The notes under the pieces were generated by a model, which was given only the letters and a program-made list of their open reading frames with translations, searched no databases and was not told the origin of the DNA. The translations under genes were made by a program, and so were the position numbers. Source: Zavarzinia marina (GTDB lineage Bacteria; Pseudomonadota; Alphaproteobacteria; Zavarziniales; Zavarziniaceae). Taken from it: a stretch of DNA of 64,000 bases. How positions within the stretch are numbered: position 1 is the first letter of the stretch; the number at the start of each line of letters is the position of its first letter. Shown piece after piece: positions 17,770 to 26,277 of the stretch. The stretch spans positions 62,001 to 126,000 of the forward strand of contig NZ_JAKGSB010000003.1 in assembly GCF_021568905.1 (NCBI RefSeq), given 5' to 3'.

Positions 17770-19611
17770 ATGACGGACAATCCGATTCCGATGGACACCC
17801 CGGCCGAGCCCTATCGCGTCCTGGCCCGGAAATACCGCCCCTCGACCTTCGCCGAACTGATCGGTCAGGAGGCGATGGTGCGTACCCTGACCAATGCCAT
17901 CGCGGCGGGGCGGCTGGCCCATGCCTTCATGCTGACCGGCGTGCGTGGCGTCGGCAAGACGACGACGGCGCGAATCATCGCCAAGGGCCTGAACTGCATC
18001 GGCCCGGACGGCAGGGGCGGCCCCACGGTCGAGCCCTGCGGCACCTGCGCCAATTGCATCGCCATCGCCGAGAGCCGGCACATCGACGTCCAGGAAATGG
18101 ACGCCGCCAGCCGCACCGGCGTCAACGACATCCGCGAGATCATCGAGGGCGTGCGCTTCGCCGCCGTCCAGGCACGCTTCAAGATCTACATCATCGACGA
18201 AGTGCACATGCTCTCGACCAGCGCCTTCAACGCGCTCTTGAAGACGCTGGAAGAACCGCCGCCCCATGTGAAGTTCATCTTCGCGACGACCGAGATCCGC
18301 AAGGTGCCGGTAACCGTGCTGTCGCGCTGCCAGCGTTTCGACCTGCGCCGTATCGATCAGGACCGGCTGATCGCCCATCTGGGCGGAATCGCGGCCAGGG
18401 AGGGGGCGAACGTCAGCCCGGCGGCGCTGGCGCTGCTGGCGCGGGCAGCCGAAGGTTCGGTGCGCGATGCCCTTTCGCTGCTCGATCAGGCGATCGCCCA
18501 TGCCGCCGGCGAGGTCGGGGAAGAGGCGGTGCGCGACATGCTCGGCCTCGCCGACCGCGCCCGCGTTTTCGATCTCTTCGAGATGGTGATGCGCGGCGAC
18601 GCCAAGGCGGCGCTGACCGAATTGGGCGATCAATATGACACCGGGGCCGATCCCGCCGTGGTGCTGCAGGACCTGCTGGAACTGTCCCACTGGCTGACGC
18701 GCCTCAAGATCGTGCCCGAGGCGGCGGCGGAGGCGACAGCTTCCGAACACGACCGCAACCGGGGCCTCGAACTCTCACGTGCCCTGTCGATGCCGGTGCT
18801 GGCACGGAGCTGGCAGATGCTGCTCAAGGGCCTGGGCGAGGTCCGGGTGGCGCCCAGTCCGCTGTCGGCCGCCGAAATGATCCTGATCCGCCTTGCCTAT
18901 GCCGCCGATCTGCCGCCGCCGGCCGATGTGGTGAAGCAATATGTCGAGGAACGGGACGGCAGGACGCCGCCGCGCGGCCCCCAGGGCGGCGGCGGGGGCG
19001 GACCCGCCGCCTATGGCGGCGCGCCGGCCGTGGCCCGTCAGCCCGTGCCGGCGGAAGCGCCCGGCCGTGCCCCGATGGCCAGCCGGGACCACCAGCCCCG
19101 GGCGGAAGGCAATGTCGTCTATCTGAACCAGGAAGAGACGGCGCCGGCCGTGCCCGACAGTTTCGCGGCGGTCGTCGCCCTGTTCGAGCGCCACCGCGAG
19201 ATCATGCTGTCGGCCCATCTCTCCAACGATGCCCATCTGGTCGAATTCGCGCCGGGACGGATCATCCTGCGCCTCGCCCCCGGCGCCCAGAACCGCCTGC
19301 GCGAGGTCGCGGCCAAGCTCGACGCCTGGACCGGCATGCGCTGGACCATCGACACCTCGACCGAGACCGGCGCCGACACCCTGGGCAACCAGGCGCGGGA
19401 GGCGCGCAATGCCCTGGTCGAGCGCCTGAAGGCCTCGGCCCCGGTGCGCGCGCTGGAGACGGCGTTTCCCGGCATCCGCCTGCTGGACGTCCGGCCCCTG
19501 CCGAAACAGGGCATGACCGGCCCGCTTGACGACGAGGCCGAGGAAACCGACATGGACGACGAGGATGCCCCCATCCTGGACATCTTCGATTTCGACACCG
19601 ACGACGATTGA
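17770..19611 (+). CDS. dnaX: DNA polymerase III subunits gamma/tau
   Basis: A 613-residue clamp-loader ATPase. It has an AAA+ domain with Walker A GVRGVGKTTTAR at about residues 57-68, a four-cysteine zinc module ending CGTCANC, Walker B IIDEVHML and an SRC motif (VLSRCQRFD). The C-terminal tau region binds the polymerase and helicase. The extreme C-terminus is strongly acidic. I see no A-rich slippery heptamer, so a gamma product by programmed frameshift is not evident. It lies between ffs and ybaB. Confidence 0.95.
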   Translation: MTDNPIPMDTPAEPYRVLARKYRPSTFAELIGQEAMVRTLTNAIAAGRLAHAFMLTGVRGVGKTTTARIIAKGLNCIGPDGRGGPTVEPCGTCANCIAIAESRHIDVQEMDAASRTGVNDIREIIEGVRFAAVQARFKIYIIDEVHMLSTSAFNALLKTLEEPPPHVKFIFATTEIRKVPVTVLSRCQRFDLRRIDQDRLIAHLGGIAAREGANVSPAALALLARAAEGSVRDALSLLDQAIAHAAGEVGEEAVRDMLGLADRARVFDLFEMVMRGDAKAALTELGDQYDTGADPAVVLQDLLELSHWLTRLKIVPEAAAEATASEHDRNRGLELSRALSMPVLARSWQMLLKGLGEVRVAPSPLSAAEMILIRLAYAADLPPPADVVKQYVEERDGRTPPRGPQGGGGGGPAAYGGAPAVARQPVPAEAPGRAPMASRDHQPRAEGNVVYLNQEETAPAVPDSFAAVVALFERHREIMLSAHLSNDAHLVEFAPGRIILRLAPGAQNRLREVAAKLDAWTGMRWTIDTSTETGADTLGNQAREARNALVERLKASAPVRALETAFPGIRLLDVRPLPKQGMTGPLDDEAEETDMDDEDAPILDIFDFDTDDD

Positions 19612-19621
19612 GGCTTCGGCA

Positions 19622-19942
19622 ATGAAGATCATGGACATGATGAAGCAGGCCCAGGCCATGCAGGCCAAGATGGCCGAGATGCAGAACAGCCTGGACGAGG
19701 TCGAGGTCGAGGGCCGTTCGGGCGGCGGCCTGCTGACAGTCACCATGACCGGCAAGGGCGACGTGAAGGGGGTGAAGATCGACCCCAGCCTGATCGTGCC
19801 CGAGGATGCCGAGGTGCTGGAGGATCTGGTGGTCGCCGCCGTGCGCGACGCCAAATCCAAGGCCGAAGCCCGCATGGCCGAGGAAATGCAGAAGGCGACC
19901 GCCGGCCTCGGCCTGCCCGCCGGCTTCAAGATGCCGTTCTGA
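19622..19942 (+). CDS. ybaB: YbaB/EbfC family nucleoid-associated protein
   Basis: A 106-residue protein with an N-terminal amphipathic helix ([20 protein letters not shown]), a central beta-sheet core and a Gly/Pro-ending tail ([10 protein letters not shown]). It forms a tweezer-like dimer that binds DNA. Start ATG 19622 lies 10 bp after dnaX; the longer in-frame extension lies inside dnaX. The dnaX-ybaB-recR operon order is conserved across bacteria. Confidence 0.95.
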   Translation: MKIMDMMKQAQAMQAKMAEMQNSLDEVEVEGRSGGGLLTVTMTGKGDVKGVKIDPSLIVPEDAEVLEDLVVAAVRDAKSKAEARMAEEMQKATAGLGLPAGFKMPF

Positions 19943-19964
19943 CGGCGATCGGGCGACGGGCGGC

Positions 19965-20582
19965 ATGGCGGTCGGCGGCCCCGAGCCGGGCGGCGCGCTC
20001 GACCGGCTGATCCAGCTCCTCGCCCGGCTGCCGGGCCTGGGGCCGCGGTCGGCCCGGCGCGTGGCGCTGCATCTGCTCGCCCGGCGCGAAAGCCTGATGG
20101 CGCCCCTGGCGGCGGCCATGGCCGAGACCCTGGAGAAGGTCCGTCCCTGTCCGGTCTGCGGCAACCTCGATACGGTCGAACCCTGCGCCATCTGCCGCGA
20201 TGCAGGGCGCGACGGCAGCGTGCTCTGCGTCGTCGAGAATGTCGGCGATCTCTGGGCGATCGAACGTTCCGCCGCCTTTCGCGGGCGCTATCACGTGCTG
20301 GGCGGCCATCTCTCGGCGATCGACGGCGTCGGCCCCGGCGATCTGCGCATCGACGGGCTGATCGGGCGTCTCGGCGACGGCATGGTGCGCGAGGTGGTGC
20401 TGGCGCTGAACGCCACGGTCGACGGCCAGACCACGGCCCATTACATCGCCGACATCCTGGCCGACCGGCCGATCGCCGTCACCCGCCTTGCCCATGGCGT
20501 GCCCGTCGGCGGCGAACTCGATTATCTGGACGACGGTACGCTTGCCGCCGCCCTTCGCGCGCGTCGGCCGTCGGAAGGCTGA
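19965..20582 (+). CDS. recR: Recombination mediator protein RecR
   Basis: A 205-residue protein with an N-terminal helix-hairpin-helix ([20 protein letters not shown]), a four-cysteine zinc finger (CPVCGN ... CAIC) and a Toprim domain ([16 protein letters not shown] ... [16 protein letters not shown]). With RecO it loads RecA at single-strand gaps. Start ATG 19965 follows ybaB by 22 bp. It ends 6 bp before the convergent DUF924 gene. Confidence 0.95.
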   Translation: MAVGGPEPGGALDRLIQLLARLPGLGPRSARRVALHLLARRESLMAPLAAAMAETLEKVRPCPVCGNLDTVEPCAICRDAGRDGSVLCVVENVGDLWAIERSAAFRGRYHVLGGHLSAIDGVGPGDLRIDGLIGRLGDGMVREVVLALNATVDGQTTAHYIADILADRPIAVTRLAHGVPVGGELDYLDDGTLAAALRARRPSEG

Positions 20583-20588
20583 GGGGCG

Positions 20589-21152
20589 TCAGCCCGAAAA
20601 GCCGCCCTTCGCCAGGAATTCGCGTTCCGCCGCCGTGGTTTCGCGGCCCAGTGCCGGGTTGCGGTGGGGGAAGCGGCCGAAACGGGCGATGATGTCGCGG
20701 TGGATTTCGGCATAGGTCTCCACCTCCCGGCCGAGGGGGCGCATCAGCTCGACCGAGAGATCCTGGTCGGCCAGATCCTCGGAATGCTCGAAGGGCAGGT
20801 AGAAGAAGCCGCGCAGTTCCGGCGCCACCACCTTGTCGTGGCCGAGCGCCAGGGCGCGCCGGGCGAAATGGCGGGCCAGCCCGTCGGTCGCGAACATATG
20901 TGCCGTATCGCGGAAGGCGTTGCGCGGAAACTGGTCGAGCAGGATGATCAGCGCCAGGGCGCCGTCGGGCGTCATGGCCCAGGAATCCAGGCGGCGCGCG
21001 GCGGCGGCCAGATGCCGGTCGAGGAAGCGGTCGCGAAAGTCCGTGTCGAAGGCTTCGTCCTTCGAGAACCATTTGTCCGGGCCGGCGGCGCGCCAGAACG
21101 CGATGATCGCTTCGGCGTCCGAGACAGGCTGGAGCGGAACGGCCTTGAGCAT
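20589..21152 (-). CDS. DUF924 family protein
   Basis: A 187-residue cytoplasmic protein of the DUF924 (YPO1495-like) family. Recognisable features are FWRAAGPDKWFSKDEAFDTDFRDRF near the start, ALIILLDQFPRNAFRDTAHMFATD in the middle, and FYLPFEHSEDLADQ with PHRNPALGRETTAAEREFL at the end. The family folds like tetratricopeptide-type helical proteins and has no established reaction. It converges on recR with 6 bp between stops. Its own leader, 21153-21257, contains a small dyad GTCTGC / GCAGAC. Confidence 0.85.
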   Translation of the reverse strand: MLKAVPLQPVSDAEAIIAFWRAAGPDKWFSKDEAFDTDFRDRFLDRHLAAAARRLDSWAMTPDGALALIILLDQFPRNAFRDTAHMFATDGLARHFARRALALGHDKVVAPELRGFFYLPFEHSEDLADQDLSVELMRPLGREVETYAEIHRDIIARFGRFPHRNPALGRETTAAEREFLAKGGFSG

Positions 21153-21257
21153 GGCGTTGGTGTCCTTGTGGCAAGATCCCGTGGATCGTCTGCCGCCTTT
21201 CTAGCAGACAACTTCTTAACATGACGCGAACGCGGCATTTCCCCGTTCCGGAGAGTC

Positions 21258-21737
21258 TCAGTAGCGGATGGCCACCACTTCGAGGCTCTCCGGCCCCTGG
21301 GGCGTGCGGACTTCGACCACGTCGCCGACCTCGGCCTTCAGGAGGGCGCGGGCGACCGGCGAGATCCAGGAGATTTCGCCCCGGTCGGTGCGGGCCTCGT
21401 CGGTGCCGACGATGCGCACGGTCTTCTCCACGTCGTCGTCGCCGACATAGGTGACATGGGCACCGAAGAAGACGCGGGACTTCACCTTCTGGGCGGCGGG
21501 GTCGACCACGGTCGCGCCTTCGAGGCGCTTGATCAGGAAACGCAGGCGGCGGTCGATCTCGCGCAGGCGCTTCTTGCCGTAGATATAGTCGCCGTTCTCA
21601 GAACGGTCGCCGTTGCCGGCGGCCCAGGACACCACCTCCACCACCTTCGGCCGCTCCACCCGCGTCAGGTGGCGCAATTCGTCCGCCAGGCGGGCGTAGC
21701 CTTCGGGGGTGATGTAGTTTTTCGGTCCTTCGCTCAA
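21258..21737 (-). CDS. greB: Transcription elongation factor GreB
   Basis: A 159-residue Gre factor. It has an N-terminal coiled coil with the basic/acidic tip region (GDRSENGDYIYGKKRLREIDRR) and a C-terminal FKBP-like domain (EISWISPVARALLKAEVGD). It rescues backtracked RNA polymerase by stimulating transcript cleavage. The only start that gives the full coiled coil is a TTG at 21737; an in-frame TGA lies just upstream. It is 26 bp downstream of panD and likely co-transcribed. Confidence 0.92.
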   Translation of the reverse strand: MSEGPKNYITPEGYARLADELRHLTRVERPKVVEVVSWAAGNGDRSENGDYIYGKKRLREIDRRLRFLIKRLEGATVVDPAAQKVKSRVFFGAHVTYVGDDDVEKTVRIVGTDEARTDRGEISWISPVARALLKAEVGDVVEVRTPQGPESLEVVAIRY

Positions 21738-21763
21738 TGGGGCCGTCGCTCAGTCGGGGACCA

Positions 21764-22168
21764 TCACTCGGCGGCGGCGCCCCAGCCGGCGGCCGGCTGC
21801 ACCGCGATGTCGGTCGCCGTCTTCTTGATCCGGTTCTCGTCGTCGACATAGACCAGCCTGGCCTCGAAGGACGGCAGTTCCGCCTCCTCGACCTCGACAT
21901 AGGCGGCGATGATCAGGATGTCGTTCTTCTGGGCGAGACGGGCGGCGGCGCCGTTCAGCGAGATCACGCGCGAACCGCGCTCGGCCCGGATGATGTAGGT
22001 CGAGAACCGCTCGCCATTGTTGACGTTGTAGATGTCGATCTTCTGCAGCGGCAGCAGGCCCGAGGCTTCGAGCAGATCCTCGTCGATGGCGCAGGAGCCC
22101 TCGTAGTCGAGTTCGCAATGGGTGACCTTCACCCGGTGCAGCTTGGCCTGCAGCATGGTCCGGCGCAT
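21764..22168 (-). CDS. panD: Aspartate 1-decarboxylase (pyruvoyl enzyme)
   Basis: A 134-residue proenzyme. The self-cleavage site Gly24-Ser25 sits in DYEGSCAID and generates the pyruvoyl group. [18 protein letters not shown] is the family start and the [16 protein letters not shown] block is also conserved. It makes beta-alanine for pantothenate and CoA. ATG 22168 (giving MRRTML) has GAGGGGAG at 6-nt spacing, better than the internal ATG at 22156. Divergent from def. Confidence 0.95.
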   Translation of the reverse strand: MRRTMLQAKLHRVKVTHCELDYEGSCAIDEDLLEASGLLPLQKIDIYNVNNGERFSTYIIRAERGSRVISLNGAAARLAQKNDILIIAAYVEVEEAELPSFEARLVYVDDENRIKKTATDIAVQPAAGWGAAAE

Positions 22169-22297
22169 GGCTTTCTCCCCTCGGCATGAAAGTTGGCGCC
22201 GGTCCTAGCATCGGGTGGATCCGGAGACAAGAAGGGTATGTGCCGCGCGCATCGCCGCCGCCTTGACGCCGCCCGCCGGACATCATACCTGTGGCCC

Positions 22298-22816
22298 ATG
22301 GCCATGCGACCCATCCTCATCGCGCCCGATCCGCGCCTGAAACAGAAATCGACACCGGTCGAGGTGTTCGATGCCGATCTGCAATGCCTGATCGACGACA
22401 TGTTCGAGACCATGTATGCGGCGCCCGGCATCGGCCTCGCCGCGATCCAGGTCGGCGTCGCCAAGCGCCTGCTGGTCATCGACATCTCGCGCGAGGACGA
22501 GGAGAAGGCGCCACGCGTCTTCATCAATCCCGAGATCGTCTGGACCTCGGAGGGCGAATTGTCGACCTATGAGGAAGGCTGTCTCTCGGTGCCGGAGCAA
22601 TATGCCGAGGTGCAGCGCCCGTCCCGCGTCCGCGTTTCCTATCGCGACCGCGACGGCGAAGCGCACGAGGAAGAGATGGAGGGCCTGCTGGCCACCTGCA
22701 TCCAGCACGAGATGGATCACCTCGAAGGCATTCTCTTCGTCGACCATCTCTCGCTCGCGCGGCGCTCCATGCTGATGCGCAAGCTCGCCAAGTCGCGCAA
22801 GTTCGCCCGGGTCTGA
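22298..22816 (+). CDS. def: Peptide deformylase
   Basis: A 172-residue metalloprotease with all three motifs: [10 protein letters not shown] near residue 44, EGCLSVP supplying the metal-binding Cys, and QHEMDHLEG supplying the two His ligands and catalytic Glu. It removes the N-formyl group from nascent proteins. ATG 22298 is followed by another ATG at 22304; upstream in-frame codons extend into the intergenic region shared with panD. fmt follows at 16 bp. Confidence 0.95.
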   Translation: MAMRPILIAPDPRLKQKSTPVEVFDADLQCLIDDMFETMYAAPGIGLAAIQVGVAKRLLVIDISREDEEKAPRVFINPEIVWTSEGELSTYEEGCLSVPEQYAEVQRPSRVRVSYRDRDGEAHEEEMEGLLATCIQHEMDHLEGILFVDHLSLARRSMLMRKLAKSRKFARV

Positions 22817-22832
22817 CCCGGTTCCGCCACCC

Positions 22833-23807
22833 ATGTCCGCTGCGCCCCACCGGCTCCGTCTCGCCTTCATGGGCACGCCCGATTTCGCCGTGCCGACCCT
22901 GGAGGCGCTGATCGCCGCAGGCCATGACGTCGCCGCCGTCTACAGCCAGCCGCCGCGCCCGGCCAATCGCGGCCACAAGCTCACCCCCTCGCCGGTCCAC
23001 AAGGCGGCGGAGGCGGCGGGTATCGAGGTGCGCACGCCGAAGAGCCTTAAGGGTGTGGAGGAGCAGAAGGCTTTCGCCGATCTCGGCCTCGACGCCGCCG
23101 TCGTTGTCGCCTATGGCCTGATCCTGCCGGCGGCCGTCCTCTGGGCGCCGCGTCTCGGCTGCTTCAATCTCCATGCCTCCCTGCTGCCGCGCTGGCGCGG
23201 CGCGGCGCCGATCCAGCGCGCCATCTGGGCCGGCGACGACGAGACCGGCGTCGCCGTCATGGCCATGTCGGAGGGGCTCGACGAAGGACCGATCGTGCTC
23301 GAGGAAAAGATCGACATCGGGCCGGACGACAATGCCGGCACGATCCACGACCGTCTCGCGGCGCTGGGCGGCCCCTTGATGGTCGACGGCCTCGCCCTGA
23401 TCGCGACGGGCCGGGTGACGCCCCGCGCCCAGGAGGCGGAGGGCGTGACCTATGCCCGCAAGATCGCCAAGGACGAGGCGCGCATCGACTTCACCCAGTC
23501 GGCGGAAGCGGTGGATTGCCAGATCCGCGCCCTGGCGCCGAGCCCCGGGGCCTTCACCGAAATCCTGGGCGAACGCTGCAAGATCCTGCGGGCCGAAGCC
23601 CTGCCGGAGGATGGTGGCGATGCCGTGCCCGGCACGGTCATCGACGCCAATTTGACCATCGCCTGCGGCACGGGCGCGATCCGGCCCCTTCTGGTGCAGC
23701 GCGCGGGCCGCGGCGCCCAGCCCGTCGCCGAGTTCCTGCGCGGTTTCGCGGTGCCCGCCGGCACGATCGCCGGCTTCCCGGTCGCCGCCGGCACGATCGC
23801 CGGCTGA
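22833..23807 (+). CDS. fmt: Methionyl-tRNA formyltransferase
   Basis: A 324-residue enzyme that formylates initiator Met-tRNA. The N-terminal Rossmann domain contains LRLAFMGTPDFAVPTLEAL, the folate-binding SLLPRWRGAAPIQRAI motif and the catalytic Asn-His pair in CFNLHAS. The C-terminal tRNA-binding domain follows. The protein ends in a tandem ten-residue duplication (FAVPAGTIAG, FPVAAGTIAG), unusual for Fmt. It sits in a def-fmt-truA operon, with truA starting 9 bp later. Confidence 0.94.
   Translation: MSAAPHRLRLAFMGTPDFAVPTLEALIAAGHDVAAVYSQPPRPANRGHKLTPSPVHKAAEAAGIEVRTPKSLKGVEEQKAFADLGLDAAVVVAYGLILPAAVLWAPRLGCFNLHASLLPRWRGAAPIQRAIWAGDDETGVAVMAMSEGLDEGPIVLEEKIDIGPDDNAGTIHDRLAALGGPLMVDGLALIATGRVTPRAQEAEGVTYARKIAKDEARIDFTQSAEAVDCQIRALAPSPGAFTEILGERCKILRAEALPEDGGDAVPGTVIDANLTIACGTGAIRPLLVQRAGRGAQPVAEFLRGFAVPAGTIAGFPVAAGTIAG
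23745..23804 (+). repeat. 30-bp in-frame tandem duplication at the 3' end of fmt
   Basis: Units 23745-23774 and 23775-23804 share a 19-bp identical core (CGCCGGCACGATCGCCGGC). They encode two similar decapeptides immediately before the fmt stop. Confidence 0.9.
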
Positions 23808-23816
23808 GGGCCGGCC

Positions 23817-24587
23817 ATGGCGCGCTATCGCCTGACCATCGAATATGACGGCGGCGCCTTTTCCGGCTGGCAGCGCCAGGAGGAGGGGCGCGCCTCGATT
23901 CAGGGCGCGATCGAGGCGGCGGCGGCCCATTTGAACGACGGCGCGGCGCCCACCCTGCATGCCGCCGGACGGACCGATGCGGGCGTCCATGCCACGGGCC
24001 AGGTCGCCCATTTCGACATGGCGCGCGATATCGACGGCGTCGGTCTGCGCAACGCCCTGAACTTCCACCTGAAGCCCCTGCCGATCTCGATCCTGGAAGC
24101 GGCGCGGGTGCGCGACGATTTCCACGCGCGCTTCTCCGCCATCGGGCGGCGCTATCGCTATCGCATCCTCGACCGCCGGCCGCCGCCGGCCCTCGATCTC
24201 GGCCGGGTGTGGCATACCTGTCGGAGGCTGGACGTCGAGGCCATGGCGGCGGCGGCCCGCGTCCTGGTCGGGCATCACGACTTCGAGAGTTTCCGCGCCA
24301 CCGGCTGTCAGTCGAAATCGCCCGTCAAGACCCTCGACGCGCTCGACGTGCTGCGGGTCGGGGAAGAGATCCATGTCCATGCCGCGGCACGCTCGTTCCT
24401 GCATAACCAGGTGCGGATCATGGTCGGCACGCTCCGGCTGGTGGGCGAGGGCAAATGGGGGCCGGCGGATGTCGCGGCGGCGCTGGCCGCCCGGCGGCGC
24501 GACGCGGCGGGGCCGACGGCCCCGCCCGAAGGCCTGGTGCTGACCGCCGTCGACTACGACGACCGGGGCGATCTGCCGGGTCCGTAG
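23817..24587 (+). CDS. truA: tRNA pseudouridine(38-40) synthase
   Basis: A 256-residue pseudouridine synthase. The catalytic Asp54 lies in [17 protein letters not shown]. Other family blocks are [32 protein letters not shown] and [13 protein letters not shown]. It modifies positions 38-40 of tRNA anticodon stems. Last gene of the def-fmt-truA set; a 13-bp repeat array begins 3 bp after its stop. Confidence 0.95.
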   Translation: MARYRLTIEYDGGAFSGWQRQEEGRASIQGAIEAAAAHLNDGAAPTLHAAGRTDAGVHATGQVAHFDMARDIDGVGLRNALNFHLKPLPISILEAARVRDDFHARFSAIGRRYRYRILDRRPPPALDLGRVWHTCRRLDVEAMAAAARVLVGHHDFESFRATGCQSKSPVKTLDALDVLRVGEEIHVHAAARSFLHNQVRIMVGTLRLVGEGKWGPADVAAALAARRRDAAGPTAPPEGLVLTAVDYDDRGDLPGP

Positions 24588-24589
24588 CA

Positions 24590-24628
24590 CCGGCACAGGA
24601 ATCCGGCACAGGAAACCGGCACGCCGAA
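24590..24628. repeat. Three tandem 13-bp repeats between truA and the first CigR-like gene
   Basis: Units CCGGCACAGGAAT (24590-24602), CCGGCACAGGAAA (24603-24615) and a diverged CCGGCACGCCGAA (24616-24628). The last runs into a GAACGTTC palindrome at 24626-24633. The same octamer stands in front of the second paralog, at 25186-25193. Confidence 0.8.
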
Positions 24629-24677
24629 CGTTCCAGAGGTGAATGTTCGCCAGTCGAATGGCTGAAGGAGACGTGCC

Positions 24678-25142
24678 GTGAACAAGACACTCGCGACGAT
24701 TCTCGCCCTTTCCGTCGCCCTGACGGCGCCGCTCGCCGCCATGGCCCAGGGCGGGCCGCAACCCTATCCCCAACAGCACCAGGACAACCCGCACCAGGAC
24801 AACCCGCACCAGGGCAGCCCGCATCGGAGCGGCCAGCGCCACGACGATCGCGGCCATGACAGGCGTCCGGTCGTGACCATCGACCACAGCCGCCAGGAAC
24901 AGGTGCGGCAATGGCAGCAGCACCATCGGGGCTGGCATCAGCCGGTGCCCCAGAGCGTCAGCCGGACCGTGGTGGTGAACAGCCGGCTGGTGAAGGGGCA
25001 CTATCGCCGCCCGCCCCATGATCTGGTCGACATCCTGCCCCGCCCGCCCGCCGGCTATGCCTATTTCGCGGTCGGCGGCGATGTCGTGCTGGCGGCGATC
25101 GCGACCGGCATCATCGCCCAGATCGTGCTTTCCGGGCATTGA
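24678..25142 (+). CDS. Secreted CigR/RcnB-like protein, paralog 1
   Basis: A 154-residue exported protein. A signal peptide (MNKTLATILALSVALTAPLAAMAQ) is followed by a Gln/His/Asn-rich segment with imperfect repeats of the type HQDNP. A C-terminal domain ends DLVDILPRPPAGYAYFAVGGDVVLAAIATGIIAQIV, the block shared by RcnB and CigR families. Start is GTG 24678 with GAAGGAG 7 nt upstream. RcnB acts in nickel/cobalt homeostasis in E. coli and CigR is an inner-membrane antivirulence factor in Salmonella. Which role applies here is unknown. The His-rich stretch could bind metal. Confidence 0.75.
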   Translation: MNKTLATILALSVALTAPLAAMAQGGPQPYPQQHQDNPHQDNPHQGSPHRSGQRHDDRGHDRRPVVTIDHSRQEQVRQWQQHHRGWHQPVPQSVSRTVVVNSRLVKGHYRRPPHDLVDILPRPPAGYAYFAVGGDVVLAAIATGIIAQIVLSGH

Positions 25143-25159
25143 CCGCGGCGCCGGCCATG

Positions 25160-25185
25160 GGAACCCTTGTGGCTTCGGATGCGTT
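25160..25185 (+). promoter_or_regulatory. Candidate EcfG (general stress sigma factor) promoter, paralog 2
   Basis: GGAAC at 25160-25164, 17-nt spacer, CGTT at 25182-25185. This matches the alphaproteobacterial EcfG consensus GGAAC-N16/17-CGTT exactly. It ends 33 nt before the start codon. Confidence 0.7.
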
Positions 25186-25218
25186 GAACGTTCCGAAGGC
25201 AGAAGGAGCACAGCAACC

Positions 25219-25653
25219 ATGGTCGGAACCGGAAACCGCGCCGGTGCGGGACTTGCCGCCGCCTGGCTCGGGCTTTCCCTGGGTCTGGCGGTCGCCCTGA
25301 CGGCGCCGGCCGCCCAGGCCGACACCGGCAGGAAAAGCGGCTACGGCGGCGCCCGTGTCGTGACCGTCGCGGCCGACCTCGGCTTTTCGGCGACCGATCG
25401 CCAGATCGTCTCCAATTTCTTCCTGCGCAATTCGGGCTATTACAGCAGCCTTCCGCCGGGGCTGCGCCGACAGCTCGTGACCAAGGGGCGCCTGCCGCCG
25501 GGCATCGCCAGGAAGGCGCTGCCGCCCGGCCTGTCGAACGCCCTGCCGCCGGCGCCCCGGGGCTATCAGCGCATGATCGTCGGGCCCGACGTGCTGCTGG
25601 TCGAGACCGCGACCGGGATCATCCTCGACATCATCCGTGACGTCGTTCGCTGA
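25219..25653 (+). CDS. Secreted CigR-like protein, paralog 2
   Basis: A 144-residue protein with a signal sequence ending PAAQA. The mature part includes LPPGLRRQL, GRLPPGIARKALPPGL and a final PRGYQRMIVGPDVLLVETATGIILDIIRDVV. Repeated LPPG turns plus the VGxDVxLxxxxTGII ending are characteristic of CigR-family proteins. Start ATG 25219 has AGAAGGAG upstream. It lies behind an EcfG-type promoter, so expression is probably stress induced. Function of the family outside Salmonella is not known. Confidence 0.78.
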   Translation: MVGTGNRAGAGLAAAWLGLSLGLAVALTAPAAQADTGRKSGYGGARVVTVAADLGFSATDRQIVSNFFLRNSGYYSSLPPGLRRQLVTKGRLPPGIARKALPPGLSNALPPAPRGYQRMIVGPDVLLVETATGIILDIIRDVVR

Positions 25654-25660
25654 CGGCGAC

Positions 25661-25685
25661 GGAACCCGGGGCCCCGCACCGGGTT
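25661..25685 (+). promoter_or_regulatory. Candidate EcfG promoter, paralog 3
   Basis: GGAAC at 25661-25665, 16-nt spacer, GGTT at 25682-25685. One mismatch (C to G) from GGAAC-N16/17-CGTT. It begins 8 bp after the paralog 2 stop, which argues for a separate promoter for paralog 3. Confidence 0.55.
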
Positions 25686-25718
25686 TATCCGACAGTTCCC
25701 CGATGGGAGGATACGACG

Positions 25719-26246
25719 ATGGGTATCAGCAAGACACTGACGATCGCCGCCCTGGCCGCGGCGCTGACGCTGCCCGCCGCCGGGGCTTTCGCCCGCGATC
25801 GCGGACATCACGACGATGGTGGTTACAACCGGTATTCGTATCAGAACGGACATGGTCACGGCTACGACGACGGCCGGCGCTACGGCGACCGCGACCATCG
25901 CCATCCGTCCCAGGCCTATGCCCGGGGTTACGGCCGTGGTTACGACAAGGGCTATGGCGGCGGCTACCGCGACGGCGTGCGCTTCGAACAGCGCGAGCGC
26001 CAGCATTTCCATCACTGGTACAAGCGTTATCCGGCCTATTACCGGCCGATCCCGCCGGGTCATTATCATGGGCCGGTGCGCGGCGCCCATCTGCCGCGCG
26101 GCTACTACCAGCCGCTGCATCCGGTCCTGGTGGCGCAGCTTCGCCCGCTGCCCTACGGCTACCGCTACTATTCCGTGGGCGCCGACGTGGTCATCGCCTC
26201 GATCGCCACGGGCATCATTCTGGACGTGATCCTGGGCGGCCGCTGA
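25719..26246 (+). CDS. Secreted Gly/His/Tyr-rich CigR/RcnB-like protein, paralog 3
   Basis: A 175-residue protein. A signal peptide ends near GAFARDR. The middle is rich in Gly, His, Tyr and Arg (for example GHGHGYDDGRRYGDRDH), then RPIPPGHYHGP leads into the shared C-terminal block PYGYRYYSVGADVVIASIATGIILDVIL. Strong Shine-Dalgarno GGGAGGA precedes ATG 25719. It shares the C-terminal signature with the two genes before it. Metal binding or envelope-stress function is possible but unproven. Confidence 0.75.
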   Translation: MGISKTLTIAALAAALTLPAAGAFARDRGHHDDGGYNRYSYQNGHGHGYDDGRRYGDRDHRHPSQAYARGYGRGYDKGYGGGYRDGVRFEQRERQHFHHWYKRYPAYYRPIPPGHYHGPVRGAHLPRGYYQPLHPVLVAQLRPLPYGYRYYSVGADVVIASIATGIILDVILGGR

Positions 26247-26277
26247 ACGGTCCGCCCGTGATGTGATCTTGTGGATC

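Noticed and set aside
19400-19620. Programmed frameshift in dnaX for a gamma product
   Set aside because: No A-AAA-AAG-like slippery site or downstream stem found.
22524-25325. 933-codon minus-strand frame over def-fmt-truA
   Set aside because: Covers four well-defined plus-strand genes; no motif.
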